This document shows, piece by piece, positions 1 to 8,249 of a DNA stretch of 64,000 bases; positions within the stretch are counted from its first letter, which is position 1, and each line of letters begins with the position of its first letter. Source of the DNA: Gemmatimonadota bacterium (GTDB taxonomy: Bacteria > Latescibacterota > UBA2968 > UBA8231); contig VXOR01000073.1 in NCBI GenBank assembly GCA_009840005.1, positions 84,427 to 148,426 of the forward strand, given 5' to 3'. The translations under genes and the position numbers were made by a program. Under the pieces are notes generated by a model, which was not told the origin of the DNA, did not search any database, and saw only the letters and a list, made by a program, of their open reading frames with translations.

Positions 1-519
1 GAAACCCACTTGCGCCGCGCCCTCGCACTCAATCCGCAGGATGTGGACGCTTGCCGGAAATTGATCGAAGTACTCACGCCACAGGGACGCTACGAAGAAG
101 CGATTGACCTTACGGCGCAGGCGGTGGCGCTGGCCCCGGCCTCGCCGCAGGCGATCGAGTTGCAGTTTATTATGGGACAGATAGCACAGGAAAACGGACA
201 ACCCGAGGTGGCGACAGAATACTACATGCGCGCCTTGGAGATAGACCCACATTATGCGAAGGCTATTCGTAGGCTAGCCCATCTGAGGTCGGAGCAGCAG
301 CGCTACGACGAGGCGCTGGAACTTTTTCAGCGCCTCATCGACATTGATCCGAGCGACGCAGTGGCTCATGGCAATATGGGCATCGTCCTCTTCTACTTGG
401 GCAGAAGCAACAAGGCGCTGCAAAGCTTCGACCAAGCACTTTTCCTCAATCCGAACCTAGAAACCGCACGTGCCAATCGAGAAACTCTGTTGGAGGTGAT
501 AGAAGGAAATCGTCAGTGA
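1..519 (+). CDS. TPR-repeat protein, 3' end only
   Basis: The reading frame is open at the left edge, so the true start lies outside the window. About 172 residues are visible, ending with TGA at 517-519. They contain consecutive 34-residue tetratricopeptide repeats with the usual A-L-x-L-x-P spacing (ALALNPQD, ALEIDPHY, LIDIDPSD, ALFLNPNL). TPR arrays form helical solenoids that hold protein partners, so the job cannot be deduced from this fragment. There is no visible catalytic domain or C-terminal anchor. A convergent gene on the other strand ends 22 bases downstream. Confidence 0.85.
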   Translation, partial: ETHLRRALALNPQDVDACRKLIEVLTPQGRYEEAIDLTAQAVALAPASPQAIELQFIMGQIAQENGQPEVATEYYMRALEIDPHYAKAIRRLAHLRSEQQRYDEALELFQRLIDIDPSDAVAHGNMGIVLFYLGRSNKALQSFDQALFLNPNLETARANRETLLEVIEGNRQ

Positions 520-541
520 CGAGACGGTCGCTAGCTACTTC

Positions 542-1420
542 TCAGGGAATGCCCAACTCCCGCCGATACACCTCATCTGTGTTAGCCTGCAACTGCCAGT
601 AGGGCACTCTTATCGTCCGCATCAATTCGCCGCGCCCGCCATCGCTGTCCTCCCAGCGCAGAATCCGATGCGGATAGGCTTTTTCCGTCCACAGTGTCCG
701 CTGCCGCTGGCCGATATGCAACTCCCACCGGACGCTGGCCAGCGCGCCGGTTTCCGTCTCAATCTGCTCCTCGGCGGCCTTGTGGATCCGCCCGGCCACG
801 GTCGCATGGGGCTGATGCGCCTGCCGAAGCTGCCAAAAGCTCGGTAGTACCTCCATCTCCCGCGCCTCGCCTAGCTCCATAAATGGTCCTTGCAGCTCTC
901 GGATGCGGATCAGCAGATGATCCTCGCTCGCAAAGTGCTCCGGCTGCTTTAGCTGATAGGCCCCCCGGCCCTCACTGGCAAAATAGCTGCTGATATGTCC
1001 GTCGATCTGCCCGTTGCGGAACAGGGCCTCGTCAAAGACCTGCCCGCACCACTCTTGGGCGCTGAACGAAATGCGCCGCAGCGCAAAAGGATGCCGCTCG
1101 CCCGCCACTTGGCTGAAAACCGAGGTCATTACCGAATAGTCGTAGATCCCGGTCGTAAAGTTGAGGATGTGGTTGAGCTTGAGCGCGTAGAATTGGTCGG
1201 CCTCCGGCGTCGGCGGATCGGCCTTGATAAAGGTCTGCCGGTGCAGGCTCTCGGTCACGAAAATCATCACTCCATACCCCTGCCGCAGCTCGCCGTAGCG
1301 CGGTTGAATCACCTCATAGCTAGAGATCTCGGCCTTCCCGTCGGCCCAGTGCGCGTAAAAATCCACCGCGCCTACGTGAGCCGCGCCGAGCAACAGCACC
1401 CCTATAATCCACTTTGTCAT
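542..1420 (-). CDS. secreted protein, family known from Bacteroidetes
   Basis: The 292-residue product begins with a clear Sec signal peptide (MTKWIIGVLLLGAAHVGA, cleavage near residue 18). The mature part has the pattern YAHWADGKAEISSYEV..RYGELRQG..VMIFVTE near the N-terminus, SAQEWCG near residue 125, and FPY-like / WEDS segments near the C-terminus. I recall this pattern from a family of Bacteroidetes secreted proteins often mislabelled as a Maf septum inhibitor; it has nothing to do with Maf nucleotide pyrophosphatases. The true function is unknown. It is monocistronic and divergent from feoA. The Bacteroidetes-like identity supports an FCB-group host. Confidence 0.7.
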   Translation of the reverse strand: MTKWIIGVLLLGAAHVGAVDFYAHWADGKAEISSYEVIQPRYGELRQGYGVMIFVTESLHRQTFIKADPPTPEADQFYALKLNHILNFTTGIYDYSVMTSVFSQVAGERHPFALRRISFSAQEWCGQVFDEALFRNGQIDGHISSYFASEGRGAYQLKQPEHFASEDHLLIRIRELQGPFMELGEAREMEVLPSFWQLRQAHQPHATVAGRIHKAAEEQIETETGALASVRWELHIGQRQRTLWTEKAYPHRILRWEDSDGGRGELMRTIRVPYWQLQANTDEVYRRELGIP

Positions 1421-1548
1421 AGCTCACCCTGCTTTCTTTTGGCAAAATCGCATTTTGTAGATCGGAACTTAAAATGGATAAGGTATTATCGCTTGTCGAA
1501 TCCGTTACTAGCCGGTTGATATTTTTTTAAAATCACATAAAAAACGCA

Positions 1549-1578
1549 TTGACGTATTGCTCCTCGGTTGACTATATT
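1549..1578 (+). promoter_or_regulatory. candidate promoter of feoAB
   Basis: TTGACG at 1549-1554 and TATATT at 1573-1578 are separated by 18 bases. They lie in an AT-rich stretch of about 130 bases (1470-1600) between the divergent secreted-protein gene and feoA. The feoA start is about 97 bases downstream. I could not make out a convincing Fur box. A second weak pair (TTGACT 1568, TATATA 1593) overlaps it. Confidence 0.4.
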
Positions 1579-1674
1579 CTACAGAAGTTTGGTATATAGA
1601 ACAGCTTATTGGTATCTTAAACACTTATTCCCGCAGCCAATCTGATTGTCGCCTTATCTAGCCGGAGCTATATC

Positions 1675-1932
1675 GTGGAACTTAGCAAAACCCCCTGCCC
1701 CTCAGACTCCCCGCTCGACTTGTCGCAACTGCCTCGGCACGCCGAAGCTGTCGTCGCCGAAATTTTGGCCCCGGCGCGCTTGGCCGCCCGCCTGCGCGAA
1801 TTGGGCTTTTTGCCCGGCGAGCACTTGCGCGTTTTGCGCTCCGGCACCGCGATCATCGTCCAAATAGGACAGACCCGCCTTGCGCTGCGGCGCCGGGATG
1901 CTGCCGCCATCCGCCTCGTCCCCTTCGGCTGA
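1675..1932 (+). CDS. feoA: FeoA, ferrous iron transport accessory protein
   Basis: This 85-residue protein is a single SH3-like FeoA domain. The segment RLRELGFLPGEHLRVLRSG, about residues 40-58, is the family signature, and the C-terminal part runs IVQIGQTRLALRRRDAAAIRL. FeoA is a small cytoplasmic protein that works with FeoB in Fe(II) uptake. The start is GTG at 1675, preceded by GGAG at a suitable distance. The protein has an N-terminal extension of about 15 Ser/Pro-rich residues before the domain. feoB follows after 42 bases in the same direction, so the two form an operon. Confidence 0.92.
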   Translation: MELSKTPCPSDSPLDLSQLPRHAEAVVAEILAPARLAARLRELGFLPGEHLRVLRSGTAIIVQIGQTRLALRRRDAAAIRLVPFG

Positions 1933-1974
1933 GCTCAGGTCGAAGCCTAGTTTTTCCTGCTCAGCAGACGCTCC

Positions 1975-4131
1975 GTGCGGACCCTCGCACTTATTGGCAA
2001 TCCCAACACGGGCAAAACCACGCTTTTTAACGCGCTGACCGGCCTTGCGCAGCACGCCGGCAACTACCCAGGCGTCACGGTGGAATACAAAGTGGGGACC
2101 CTGACGCTGGATGGGGGCGACGCGCTCGAGTTAATTGACCTGCCCGGTGCCTATAGCCTCGCTGCGCACTCCCCCGACGAGATGCTGGCCATTGACGTGC
2201 TCTTGGGCCAACAGCAAGACGCGCCGCCCATAGATGGTATCTTGGCGGTCGTCGATGCCAGCAATCTGCGGCGCAATTTTTACTTGGTTTCTCAGCTTGC
2301 GGAAATAGGGTTGCCCCTGGTCGTGGCCCTCAATATGGGGGACATAGCCATCCGGCGGGGCATTCGCATCGACGCCCGTGCTTTGTCTGAGGCGCTTGGT
2401 GCGCCAGTGGTACCCATCTGCGCCCACCGGCGGCAGGGATTGGACGAGTTGCGGCGCACTTTGGCGGATTTGAGCGTGGATCCGGCACCTACGCGGCCAC
2501 AGCAGGTGGCCTTGCCCGACCAACTCCAGCGCGCCACTGCCGAGTTGCAAGCCGCAGTCCCCGGGCCGCTCTCTTCGGCAGAGGCCCTACGCGCTCTAGT
2601 CGATGAAGACGGCTATGCCGAGCGCCGCTTGTTGGCGGCTTCGGCAAGCTCAGCCGAGTCGTCGGCTAGTGATGGAGTCGCGGACCGCTTGCACGACCTA
2701 CGCATGGCCGGTGCGGATGCTCTGTCTGAGCTAGAAAGTAACGCCCGCTATGCTTGGATCGATGGTCTGCTCGCGCAGGCGATTGACCAGCCCAGTCGCC
2801 TAGAGGGCCGACGATCGGATCGGGCCGACCGCATTCTCGCGCACCGTCTCTTCGGCGTGGCGATTTTTGTGCTGGTCAACGTCTTGGTATTTGAAGCCAT
2901 TTACACGTGGTCGGGGCCGCTGATGGATGGCATTGACGCGCTCTTTGCCGCCTGCGGCGACCGCGCCGCGGCGTTCATCCCCCCCGGGGCCCTGCAAAGC
3001 CTCGTCGTCGATGGCCTCATTGCCGGCGTCGGCGGCGTGCTCATCTTCCTGCCACAGATCGCCATTTTGTTCTTTTTTATCGCCCTGCTCGAAGACAGCG
3101 GTTACATGGCCCGCGCCGCGCTGTTGATGGATCGGCTGCTCACCCGCGTGGGGCTGTCTGGCACGGCCTTCATGCCCCTGCTGTCCAGCTTTGCCTGCGC
3201 CGTTCCGGGCATCATGGCCACCCGCACCATTGAAGACCGGCGCGACCGCTTTGCCACCATCTTGGTCGCGCCGCTGATGAGTTGTTCGGCGCGCCTGCCG
3301 GTGTACGTGCTCTTCATCGGGGCCTTTGTCCCGGACAGCCCGCTGTTGGGTGGGGTCATTGGCTTGCAGGCGCTGACTCTATTGGCGTTCTATTGCCTCG
3401 GCGCACTTGTCGCCATCCCAGTGGCTTGGTTGCTCAAGCGGACCTTGCTCAAAGGCGATCCTCCGCCCTTTTTGCTGGAGTTACCTTCCTACAAGACGCC
3501 CGATCCGCGCACAGTGTTGCTGCGCGTGTACCACAGCAGCCGGGCCTTTGTCGTCCGCGCTGGCAGTCTCATCTTGGCTACTACGATTGCGATGTGGGCG
3601 CTGGCGTACTTCCCGCGCTCGGGAGACGTGGTCGAGCGCCACCAAGTTGAGCGCCAAGCGGTTGCGCCCGCAGCCCTCGACGCCTTGGAAAAGCGCCAAG
3701 CGGCTGAGTTGGTAGAAAACAGCTATCTGGGCCAAGCCGGGCACTGGGTCGCGCCGGCCGTGCGCCCTTTGGGCTGGGATTGGCGCATTGGGATGGCGGT
3801 CATCGCCTCTTTCCCGGCTCGCGAAGTCATCATCTCGGCCTTGGGCACCATCTACAGCCTCGGCGCGGGCGAAGACGAAGGGTCTGAGACGCTGCGCACG
3901 ACCTTGGCCGCTGCTACGTGGCCGGATGGCCGCCCGATCTACACGCTGCCGGTGGCGCTGTCGATCATGGTATTTTTCGCCCTCTGCGCTCAGTGTCTAT
4001 CGACCCTAGTCGTCATCAAAAAAGAGACCGGCTCCTATGGCTGGTCTCTGTTCAGCTTTGGCTATATGACGGCCTTCGCATATCTCGGTGCGCTGGCGAC
4101 CTATCAAGTCGGCACGGCCTTGGGCTTTTGA
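1975..4131 (+). CDS. feoB: FeoB, ferrous iron transporter GTPase
   Basis: The 718-residue protein is a full-length FeoB. The N-terminal G domain has G1 GNPNTGKT (residues 8-15), the switch segment NYPGVTVE, G3 DLPGAYSL and G4 NMGD. A four-helix insertion domain follows at about 170-270. The membrane domain then has paired Gate motifs (FLPQIAILFFFIALLEDSGYMAR and SSFACAVPGIMATR). FeoB imports Fe(II) across the inner membrane. The start is GTG at 1975, directly before the P-loop strand, with no strong ribosome site. The linker at about residues 220-230 is unusually Ser/Ala-rich. No Cys-rich regulator FeoC is seen nearby. Confidence 0.95.
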   Translation: MRTLALIGNPNTGKTTLFNALTGLAQHAGNYPGVTVEYKVGTLTLDGGDALELIDLPGAYSLAAHSPDEMLAIDVLLGQQQDAPPIDGILAVVDASNLRRNFYLVSQLAEIGLPLVVALNMGDIAIRRGIRIDARALSEALGAPVVPICAHRRQGLDELRRTLADLSVDPAPTRPQQVALPDQLQRATAELQAAVPGPLSSAEALRALVDEDGYAERRLLAASASSAESSASDGVADRLHDLRMAGADALSELESNARYAWIDGLLAQAIDQPSRLEGRRSDRADRILAHRLFGVAIFVLVNVLVFEAIYTWSGPLMDGIDALFAACGDRAAAFIPPGALQSLVVDGLIAGVGGVLIFLPQIAILFFFIALLEDSGYMARAALLMDRLLTRVGLSGTAFMPLLSSFACAVPGIMATRTIEDRRDRFATILVAPLMSCSARLPVYVLFIGAFVPDSPLLGGVIGLQALTLLAFYCLGALVAIPVAWLLKRTLLKGDPPPFLLELPSYKTPDPRTVLLRVYHSSRAFVVRAGSLILATTIAMWALAYFPRSGDVVERHQVERQAVAPAALDALEKRQAAELVENSYLGQAGHWVAPAVRPLGWDWRIGMAVIASFPAREVIISALGTIYSLGAGEDEGSETLRTTLAAATWPDGRPIYTLPVALSIMVFFALCAQCLSTLVVIKKETGSYGWSLFSFGYMTAFAYLGALATYQVGTALGF

Positions 4132-4132
4132 C

Positions 4133-4279
4133 GTGGACTGGCAAACGCCGGTGGCCGTCGCCGTTGCCGCGCTCGCCGCAGCGTACGTGCTGTGGCGTTT
4201 GGCGCGGCCTTTTTTTCAAGACAAATCCCAACGCGATGAACCGTTGCAAATAGAGAACTCGGATGATAGTGGCCAGTGA
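4133..4279 (+). CDS. small single-pass membrane protein behind feoB
   Basis: A 48-residue frame opens with GTG at 4133, one base after the feoB stop. It encodes one hydrophobic helix (VAVAVAALAAAYVLWRLA, residues 6-23) and then a short polar tail. Size, position and topology resemble the small FeoB-associated membrane proteins found at the end of many feo operons. Those usually end in a Cys-rich cluster, and this one has no cysteine. Its last residues (DDSGQ) are encoded by a dispersed intergenic repeat, so the original C-terminus may have been lost. No independent ribosome site is visible, and translation would depend on coupling to feoB. Confidence 0.5.
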   Translation: MDWQTPVAVAVAALAAAYVLWRLARPFFQDKSQRDEPLQIENSDDSGQ

Positions 4280-4364
4280 TCTGTGACCAGTGGCCAGTCC
4301 CTGCATCACGCCCCAAGGCCGGGGGTTGGGACGGACCACAGATCACTAACCACTGATCGCTGGA
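4270..4364. repeat. GTGGCCAGTG-type intergenic repeat, inverted arrangement
   Basis: The region between convergent feoB and dprA is built from short related units such as gtggccagtg, gtgaccagtg, cactaaccactg. AGTGATCTGTG at 4275-4285 is repeated in inverted form as CACAGATCACT at 4337-4347, so transcripts from either side could fold into a hairpin. A related array of GTTAGTG units sits at 46490-46524. It may be a REP-like dispersed element. Confidence 0.6.
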
Positions 4365-5447
4365 TTACCCGGCGCGCCGCAAAAATCGCTTGCCTGCGAG
4401 CTGATCGACTAGGCCGTCGAGTTCCAACCTCAGCAGCACGTCGAGTAGGGTCGCGGGCGGCAGGGCGCTGTGTTGGGCGAGTTCGTCGATGTGCCGGGGT
4501 TGGCGCGAGAGTAGGGCATAGACGCTCTCGTCCTCCGGGGGGAGAGTAGGCGTGGGTACGGGTGCGCTTTGCGGGCGGGGTACTGCCCACATGGTCAATT
4601 CCTCTAGCACATCTTCCACGTTCTCCACCAACTTCGCTCCGTCCTTGATGAGCCGATGGCAGCCTGCGTTGCGGCCCGAACGCACGTCTCCGGGGACGGC
4701 AAATACCTCGCGGTTTTGCTCTAGGGCGTGTTGGACTGTAATCAGTGCGCCGCTCTTTTGCGGGGCCTCGACGATGACCACCCCCAAGCTCAGCCCGCTG
4801 ATGATGCGATTGCGGCGCGGGAAGGCCCCCCGCTCTGGCTGCGCCCCCCAAGCAAACTCGGAGACAATGGCTCCGCGCTCGCGAATTTGGCGGTAGAGTG
4901 GGGTGTGGGTGCGGGGATAGGGCACGTCGGCCCCGCAGCCCAACACGGCGATGGTGCGCCCGCCGGCTGCGAGCGCGGCTTGGTGGGCGGCTGCGTCGAT
5001 GCCGAAAGCCATGCCGCTGACGATGCAGATGCCTTGCGCCACCAGCTCGCGGGCCAACTCGGCGGCGATTAGCTTGCCGCTATCCGATGCTTTGCGCGAG
5101 CCGACGATGGCTATGGTGGGCGGGACCAAGTCGTCCGGCCCCAGCGCAAACAGCACGGGGGGTGGCGCGGCGATTTGGCCCAGCAGTTGGGGATAGTCCG
5201 CGTCTGCTGGGGCTAGACAGCGTCCACCGGCCGCGCAGAGCCGTTGCCATTGCTCGGCAGCCCAAGCGAAGTCGGCCGGCGTGGGACGTTGCTCGGGCGC
5301 GTTGGCCCCCACGGCCGCAGTCCAATTTGTAGCGGCAAGGGCTTCTTGCGCCGAGCCAAAGTGGGCGAGCAAGCGCCGCACGCGCTTGGGCCGCTCGGCT
5401 TGGTTCAGTGCGAGTAGCGCCTGCACTTCGCGTTGGGACTCAGGCAT
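4365..5447 (-). CDS. dprA: DprA, DNA-processing protein (natural transformation)
   Basis: The 360-residue product has the DprA Rossmann/SLOG core. It contains AIVGSRKASDSG, then SGMAFGIDAAAH, then LGCGADVPYPR, then FPRRNRIISGLS and EAPQKSGALITVQHALEQNREVFAVPG, followed by CHRLIKDGAKLVE. An N-terminal helical region and a C-terminal winged-helix (DML1-like) domain flank it. DprA binds incoming single-stranded DNA and loads RecA. The ATG at 5447 is preferred over longer frames because the conserved N-terminal helices start there. It overlaps the coaD stop by 8 bases, indicating translational coupling in the sprA-comEA-pilM operon. Confidence 0.93.
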   Translation of the reverse strand: MPESQREVQALLALNQAERPKRVRRLLAHFGSAQEALAATNWTAAVGANAPEQRPTPADFAWAAEQWQRLCAAGGRCLAPADADYPQLLGQIAAPPPVLFALGPDDLVPPTIAIVGSRKASDSGKLIAAELARELVAQGICIVSGMAFGIDAAAHQAALAAGGRTIAVLGCGADVPYPRTHTPLYRQIRERGAIVSEFAWGAQPERGAFPRRNRIISGLSLGVVIVEAPQKSGALITVQHALEQNREVFAVPGDVRSGRNAGCHRLIKDGAKLVENVEDVLEELTMWAVPRPQSAPVPTPTLPPEDESVYALLSRQPRHIDELAQHSALPPATLLDVLLRLELDGLVDQLAGKRFLRRAG

Positions 5448-5931
5448 TGTGGAATTTCTCCCGCAGGCGGCGCTCGATACAAGGCGGCACGAACTGGTCC
5501 AACTGCCCGCCCATTTGCGCCACTTGGCGCACAACCGACGAACTGAGATACATGTACTCGGCCTTGGTCATTAGAAAGACTGTGTCGAACTCTGGCCACA
5601 GCGAGCGGTTGGTCAAGGCCATGGCAAACTCGTGCTCGAAGTCGGTCACCGCCCGCAGGCCCCGCACGGCCGTGCGGATGTTGTGCTGCCGCGCATAGTC
5701 AACGGTCAGGCCGTCGTGGAAATCGACCTTGGCTTGGGGCCAGTCGCTAATGGCCTCGGAGATCATCGCCCGGCTCTCGGCCAGCGAAAAGAGCGGCCTT
5801 TTGTTGGGATTGATCGCCACCAGCAGGGTGACTTGGGAGAAGATGCCCAAGGCCCGCTCTAGGATGTTCAGGTGGCCAAAGGTGATGGGGTCGAAGCTGC
5901 CGGGATAGATGGCCGCGTCTGCGTTGTTCAT
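5440..5931 (-). CDS. coaD: CoaD, phosphopantetheine adenylyltransferase
   Basis: The 163-residue protein has the nucleotidyltransferase motif PGSFDPITFGHLNI near the N-terminus (T/HxGH type) and the C-terminal signature YLSSSVVRQVAQMGG. Length and motifs match bacterial CoaD exactly. It catalyses ATP + 4'-phosphopantetheine to dephospho-CoA, the penultimate step of CoA synthesis, in the cytoplasm. Its ATG overlaps the stop of the pilN/O-like gene (ATGA at 5928-5931), and its own stop overlaps dprA. This housekeeping gene is therefore embedded in an operon of pilus and competence genes. Confidence 0.96.
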   Translation of the reverse strand: MNNADAAIYPGSFDPITFGHLNILERALGIFSQVTLLVAINPNKRPLFSLAESRAMISEAISDWPQAKVDFHDGLTVDYARQHNIRTAVRGLRAVTDFEHEFAMALTNRSLWPEFDTVFLMTKAEYMYLSSSVVRQVAQMGGQLDQFVPPCIERRLREKFHNA

Positions 5932-6935
5932 TCGGAGACTTCTACTAAGATGTCCACGGCCGCGTAGAGCCGCGCTTGCACCCAGCCGCGCTCGTCGCTT
6001 GTGACGGGCAAGAGCAAAACCTCGCCGAGAGTGGCGACGGCCTCGGCCTGTTGCAACTGCTGCAAGAAGGCGTCGATCTGCTGCGGGGAGCCAATGCTCC
6101 GCAGTTTTTGCCGCTGGTGCGTGCTCACCGACGACAAGGCCCTATGGGTGGGCTCTTCGATCGAGAGGCTGTCTAAGCCACTGGCGTCGGCCCAGCGGGC
6201 TACCTTGCCGAAGAATTGCTCCGCTTGGTCGGGCGAGAGGACAGCCAGTGGAGGAGTATCCCGCTCGGCAAAGCGGCCTTGAAATAAAAAGCGCAGCGTG
6301 CGCTCTTCCCGCCAAGTCGAAAACGAAATCCGCGATGGCAACGCCTGCAAGCGAAGCCGAAACTCGCGCAGCGCTTTGTACGAGGGGCTGGTTCCCTCCA
6401 GCCAGTACTCTCCACGCGAAGTGCAGTTCAGCGAAGACATGCGAATCCCGACAGGAATCTTTTCGTTGATCCGCATGACTTGGTGGCAGGCTGTGCTGCG
6501 CTGGGATGAGGGGTCTTGGGACAGCGTTGGGGCGGAGGTGGCTTCTGGTTGGACCACAGGCTTGGTCGTGGTTTCTTGTTGCACTACAGGACTGGAAGTG
6601 GCCTCTTGCTGTGCCGTGGGTTCGGGCGGGTTCTCTGGCTGCGCTATGGGCTTGGAGACGACCTCTTGTGCCGAGCTTAGTGTAGTTTCTTGCTGTGCCG
6701 TGGGTTCGGGCGGGCTCTCTGGCTGGATTTCGGAGCTTGAAATGGCCTCCCGCTGTGGTGCGATTTCTTGCTGCACTGCGGCAATGAGGGCGGAACTCGC
6801 GCTAAAAATCGGCCCCGTCAGCGCGGGGAAGAAGTGGTGAAGGCCGTATAGTCCGCCACAGACGACTAGTACCGAAAGCAAGGCTTTGGACCAAGGCGAC
6901 CGCCCTTGGCGACCGAGAAGCTCAACGCGGATCAT
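5928..6935 (-). CDS. PilN/PilO-like inner-membrane platform protein
   Basis: The 335-residue protein starts MIRVELLGRQ, like PilN. It has one transmembrane helix at about residues 17-38, a long Pro/Glu/Gln/Thr linker (about 60-135) with repeated PPEPTAQQE units, and then two consecutive alpha/beta segments. The first (about 150-220, YKALREFRLRLQALP...LRFLFQGRF) resembles the PilN periplasmic fold. The second (IGSPQQIDAFLQQLQQAEAV...ARLYAAVDILVE) resembles PilO. I infer a fused or degenerate PilN-PilO; similarity is by pattern only. ATG at 6935 overlaps the pilM-like stop (ATGA), so the pair is coupled. A longer upstream frame (to 7109) would overlap the neighbour and has no support. Confidence 0.6.
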   Translation of the reverse strand: MIRVELLGRQGRSPWSKALLSVLVVCGGLYGLHHFFPALTGPIFSASSALIAAVQQEIAPQREAISSSEIQPESPPEPTAQQETTLSSAQEVVSKPIAQPENPPEPTAQQEATSSPVVQQETTTKPVVQPEATSAPTLSQDPSSQRSTACHQVMRINEKIPVGIRMSSLNCTSRGEYWLEGTSPSYKALREFRLRLQALPSRISFSTWREERTLRFLFQGRFAERDTPPLAVLSPDQAEQFFGKVARWADASGLDSLSIEEPTHRALSSVSTHQRQKLRSIGSPQQIDAFLQQLQQAEAVATLGEVLLLPVTSDERGWVQARLYAAVDILVEVSE

Positions 6936-7825
6936 CGCACCAACCCCCGCTGAGCCAGCCCGACGGCAATGGCATACTCGGATCGCTGCGCGGGCGGGGT
7001 GCTGCCGAGCAGCTTGGGTTTGACTGCGGCGAGTGGGTCGAGGATTGAATGCGGCACCCCCAAATGCGCGGCTAAGCCCTCGCTCCAGTACACAAAGCCG
7101 GCTCCCCACAGGCGTTGGAGGCCGTTGCCGCCCGCGCTTAGCAGCTTGTGCGCTGCGCCTTCTAAGGCTGCGGGCGCGTCATCATCTTGCTCCCAGCAGC
7201 AACTAGTCAGTGCACACAGTTCGCCTTCTTCTAGTAGCAGGAGCCAAGCCTCGCTCGCATCCGCGTAGAGCAGCAGCGAGAATGTATCTTTGGCGAGCAG
7301 ATTGGCGCATTCGCTGGCGTTGTACAGGGCAAAAGGCACTAGATCCACATCGAGCCGACCGACCCCTGCGGCCTTACCTAGGGCGCGGTAGCCATCGAGC
7401 GCATGGCGGCGCGCCGCCACCACAAAGCCCCATTGCGAGGTCAGCACGAAATCGCAGCTAAACGCCTTCGCGTCTTCGGTCAAGAGCTGCTCGACTTCCC
7501 ACAGGAGTTGTTGGCGGTTTTCGCGCTCAATCCTCGCTACGAGGGGCCGGCGCTGAATGAGACCCAAGCGTCGGTCTAGCGCGAAACAGGCCGTGCTATA
7601 GTCGAAGTTATAAGTCGCCGAGAGCGCGGCTAACTTGGTGGCTAGCTCTTGTCGCTGCTGCTCGTCGCCTAGGGACACCGGATCGAAAGGGCGCTCCAGC
7701 TCTTCGGCTGTCAAGACTAGCGGCCGGATGCCAGCGCGGTCAGCGTCTAGGGCGGCGATGCGCATGGTCTGGCCGCTGATGTGAATCCCGGTGGCCTTTG
7801 TCCTGCCAAGTCCAAACAATCCCAA
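6932..7825 (-). CDS. PilM-like actin-fold protein
   Basis: The protein of about 297 residues looks like PilM, the cytoplasmic actin-fold ATPase that binds the N-terminus of PilN in type IV pilus machines. Visible features are an N-terminal start (GLFGLGRTKATGIHISG), FALDRRL..RRPLV, LLWEVEQLL, and the typical DLVPFALYNASE segment. The canonical ATP-binding glycines are poorly preserved, so nucleotide binding is uncertain. A stop lies just upstream, so only non-ATG starts are possible. TTG at 7825 is the first, but TTG at 7819 has a better placed AAGGGG site. It couples by ATGA to the pilN/O-like gene. Confidence 0.6.
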   Translation of the reverse strand: MGLFGLGRTKATGIHISGQTMRIAALDADRAGIRPLVLTAEELERPFDPVSLGDEQQRQELATKLAALSATYNFDYSTACFALDRRLGLIQRRPLVARIERENRQQLLWEVEQLLTEDAKAFSCDFVLTSQWGFVVAARRHALDGYRALGKAAGVGRLDVDLVPFALYNASECANLLAKDTFSLLLYADASEAWLLLLEEGELCALTSCCWEQDDDAPAALEGAAHKLLSAGGNGLQRLWGAGFVYWSEGLAAHLGVPHSILDPLAAVKPKLLGSTPPAQRSEYAIAVGLAQRGLVR

Positions 7826-7848
7826 CCCCTTCTTCTACAAAGTGGCCT

Positions 7849-8214
7849 CTACTCCACTGTGAGCAAAGGACGGAGCTTTGCTAGCGTCTTCGCGCCGATG
7901 CCATTGACTTCGGTTAGTTGCTCCAGCCGGGCAAAAGGACCGCGCTCGCGGCGGAAGGCGACGATCCGCGCGGCGATCTTAGGGCCGATTGCCGGCAGTG
8001 CGACTAATTCTTCTACTGTAGCCGAATTGAGCGACAGCGGCCCCTGCTCGGCTACTACCACTTGACGCGGTGGCGGCGGAGCGACTGCGCGCGGCACGAC
8101 GCTAAATTCCTCTGACTGCGAGGGGCGATACCAATCGCCGATGGCGACGAGCATCCCAATGAGCAAGGCCGCTGTCAGGCCGATGAGCGCGCGTTGCTCG
8201 CGTTGATTGAACAA
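7849..8214 (-). CDS. comEA: ComEA-like helix-hairpin-helix protein
   Basis: The 121-residue protein has an N-terminal transmembrane anchor (ALIGLTAALLIGMLVAIG, residues 9-26), a short Pro-rich linker and a C-terminal double helix-hairpin-helix domain. That domain reads LNSATVEELVALPAIGPKIAARIVAFR, then FARLEQLTEVNGIGAKTLAKL. This is the ComEA architecture: a periplasm-facing dsDNA-binding protein that takes up DNA during natural transformation. It lies 35 bases after sprA and 24-30 bases before the pilM-like gene on the same strand. Together with dprA in the same operon it supports competence as one role of the cluster. The channel gene comEC is not in the window. Confidence 0.88.
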   Translation of the reverse strand: MFNQREQRALIGLTAALLIGMLVAIGDWYRPSQSEEFSVVPRAVAPPPPRQVVVAEQGPLSLNSATVEELVALPAIGPKIAARIVAFRRERGPFARLEQLTEVNGIGAKTLAKLRPLLTVE

Positions 8215-8249
8215 ATAATACCTCCCACAGCCGCGTCGGGCAACATGCT

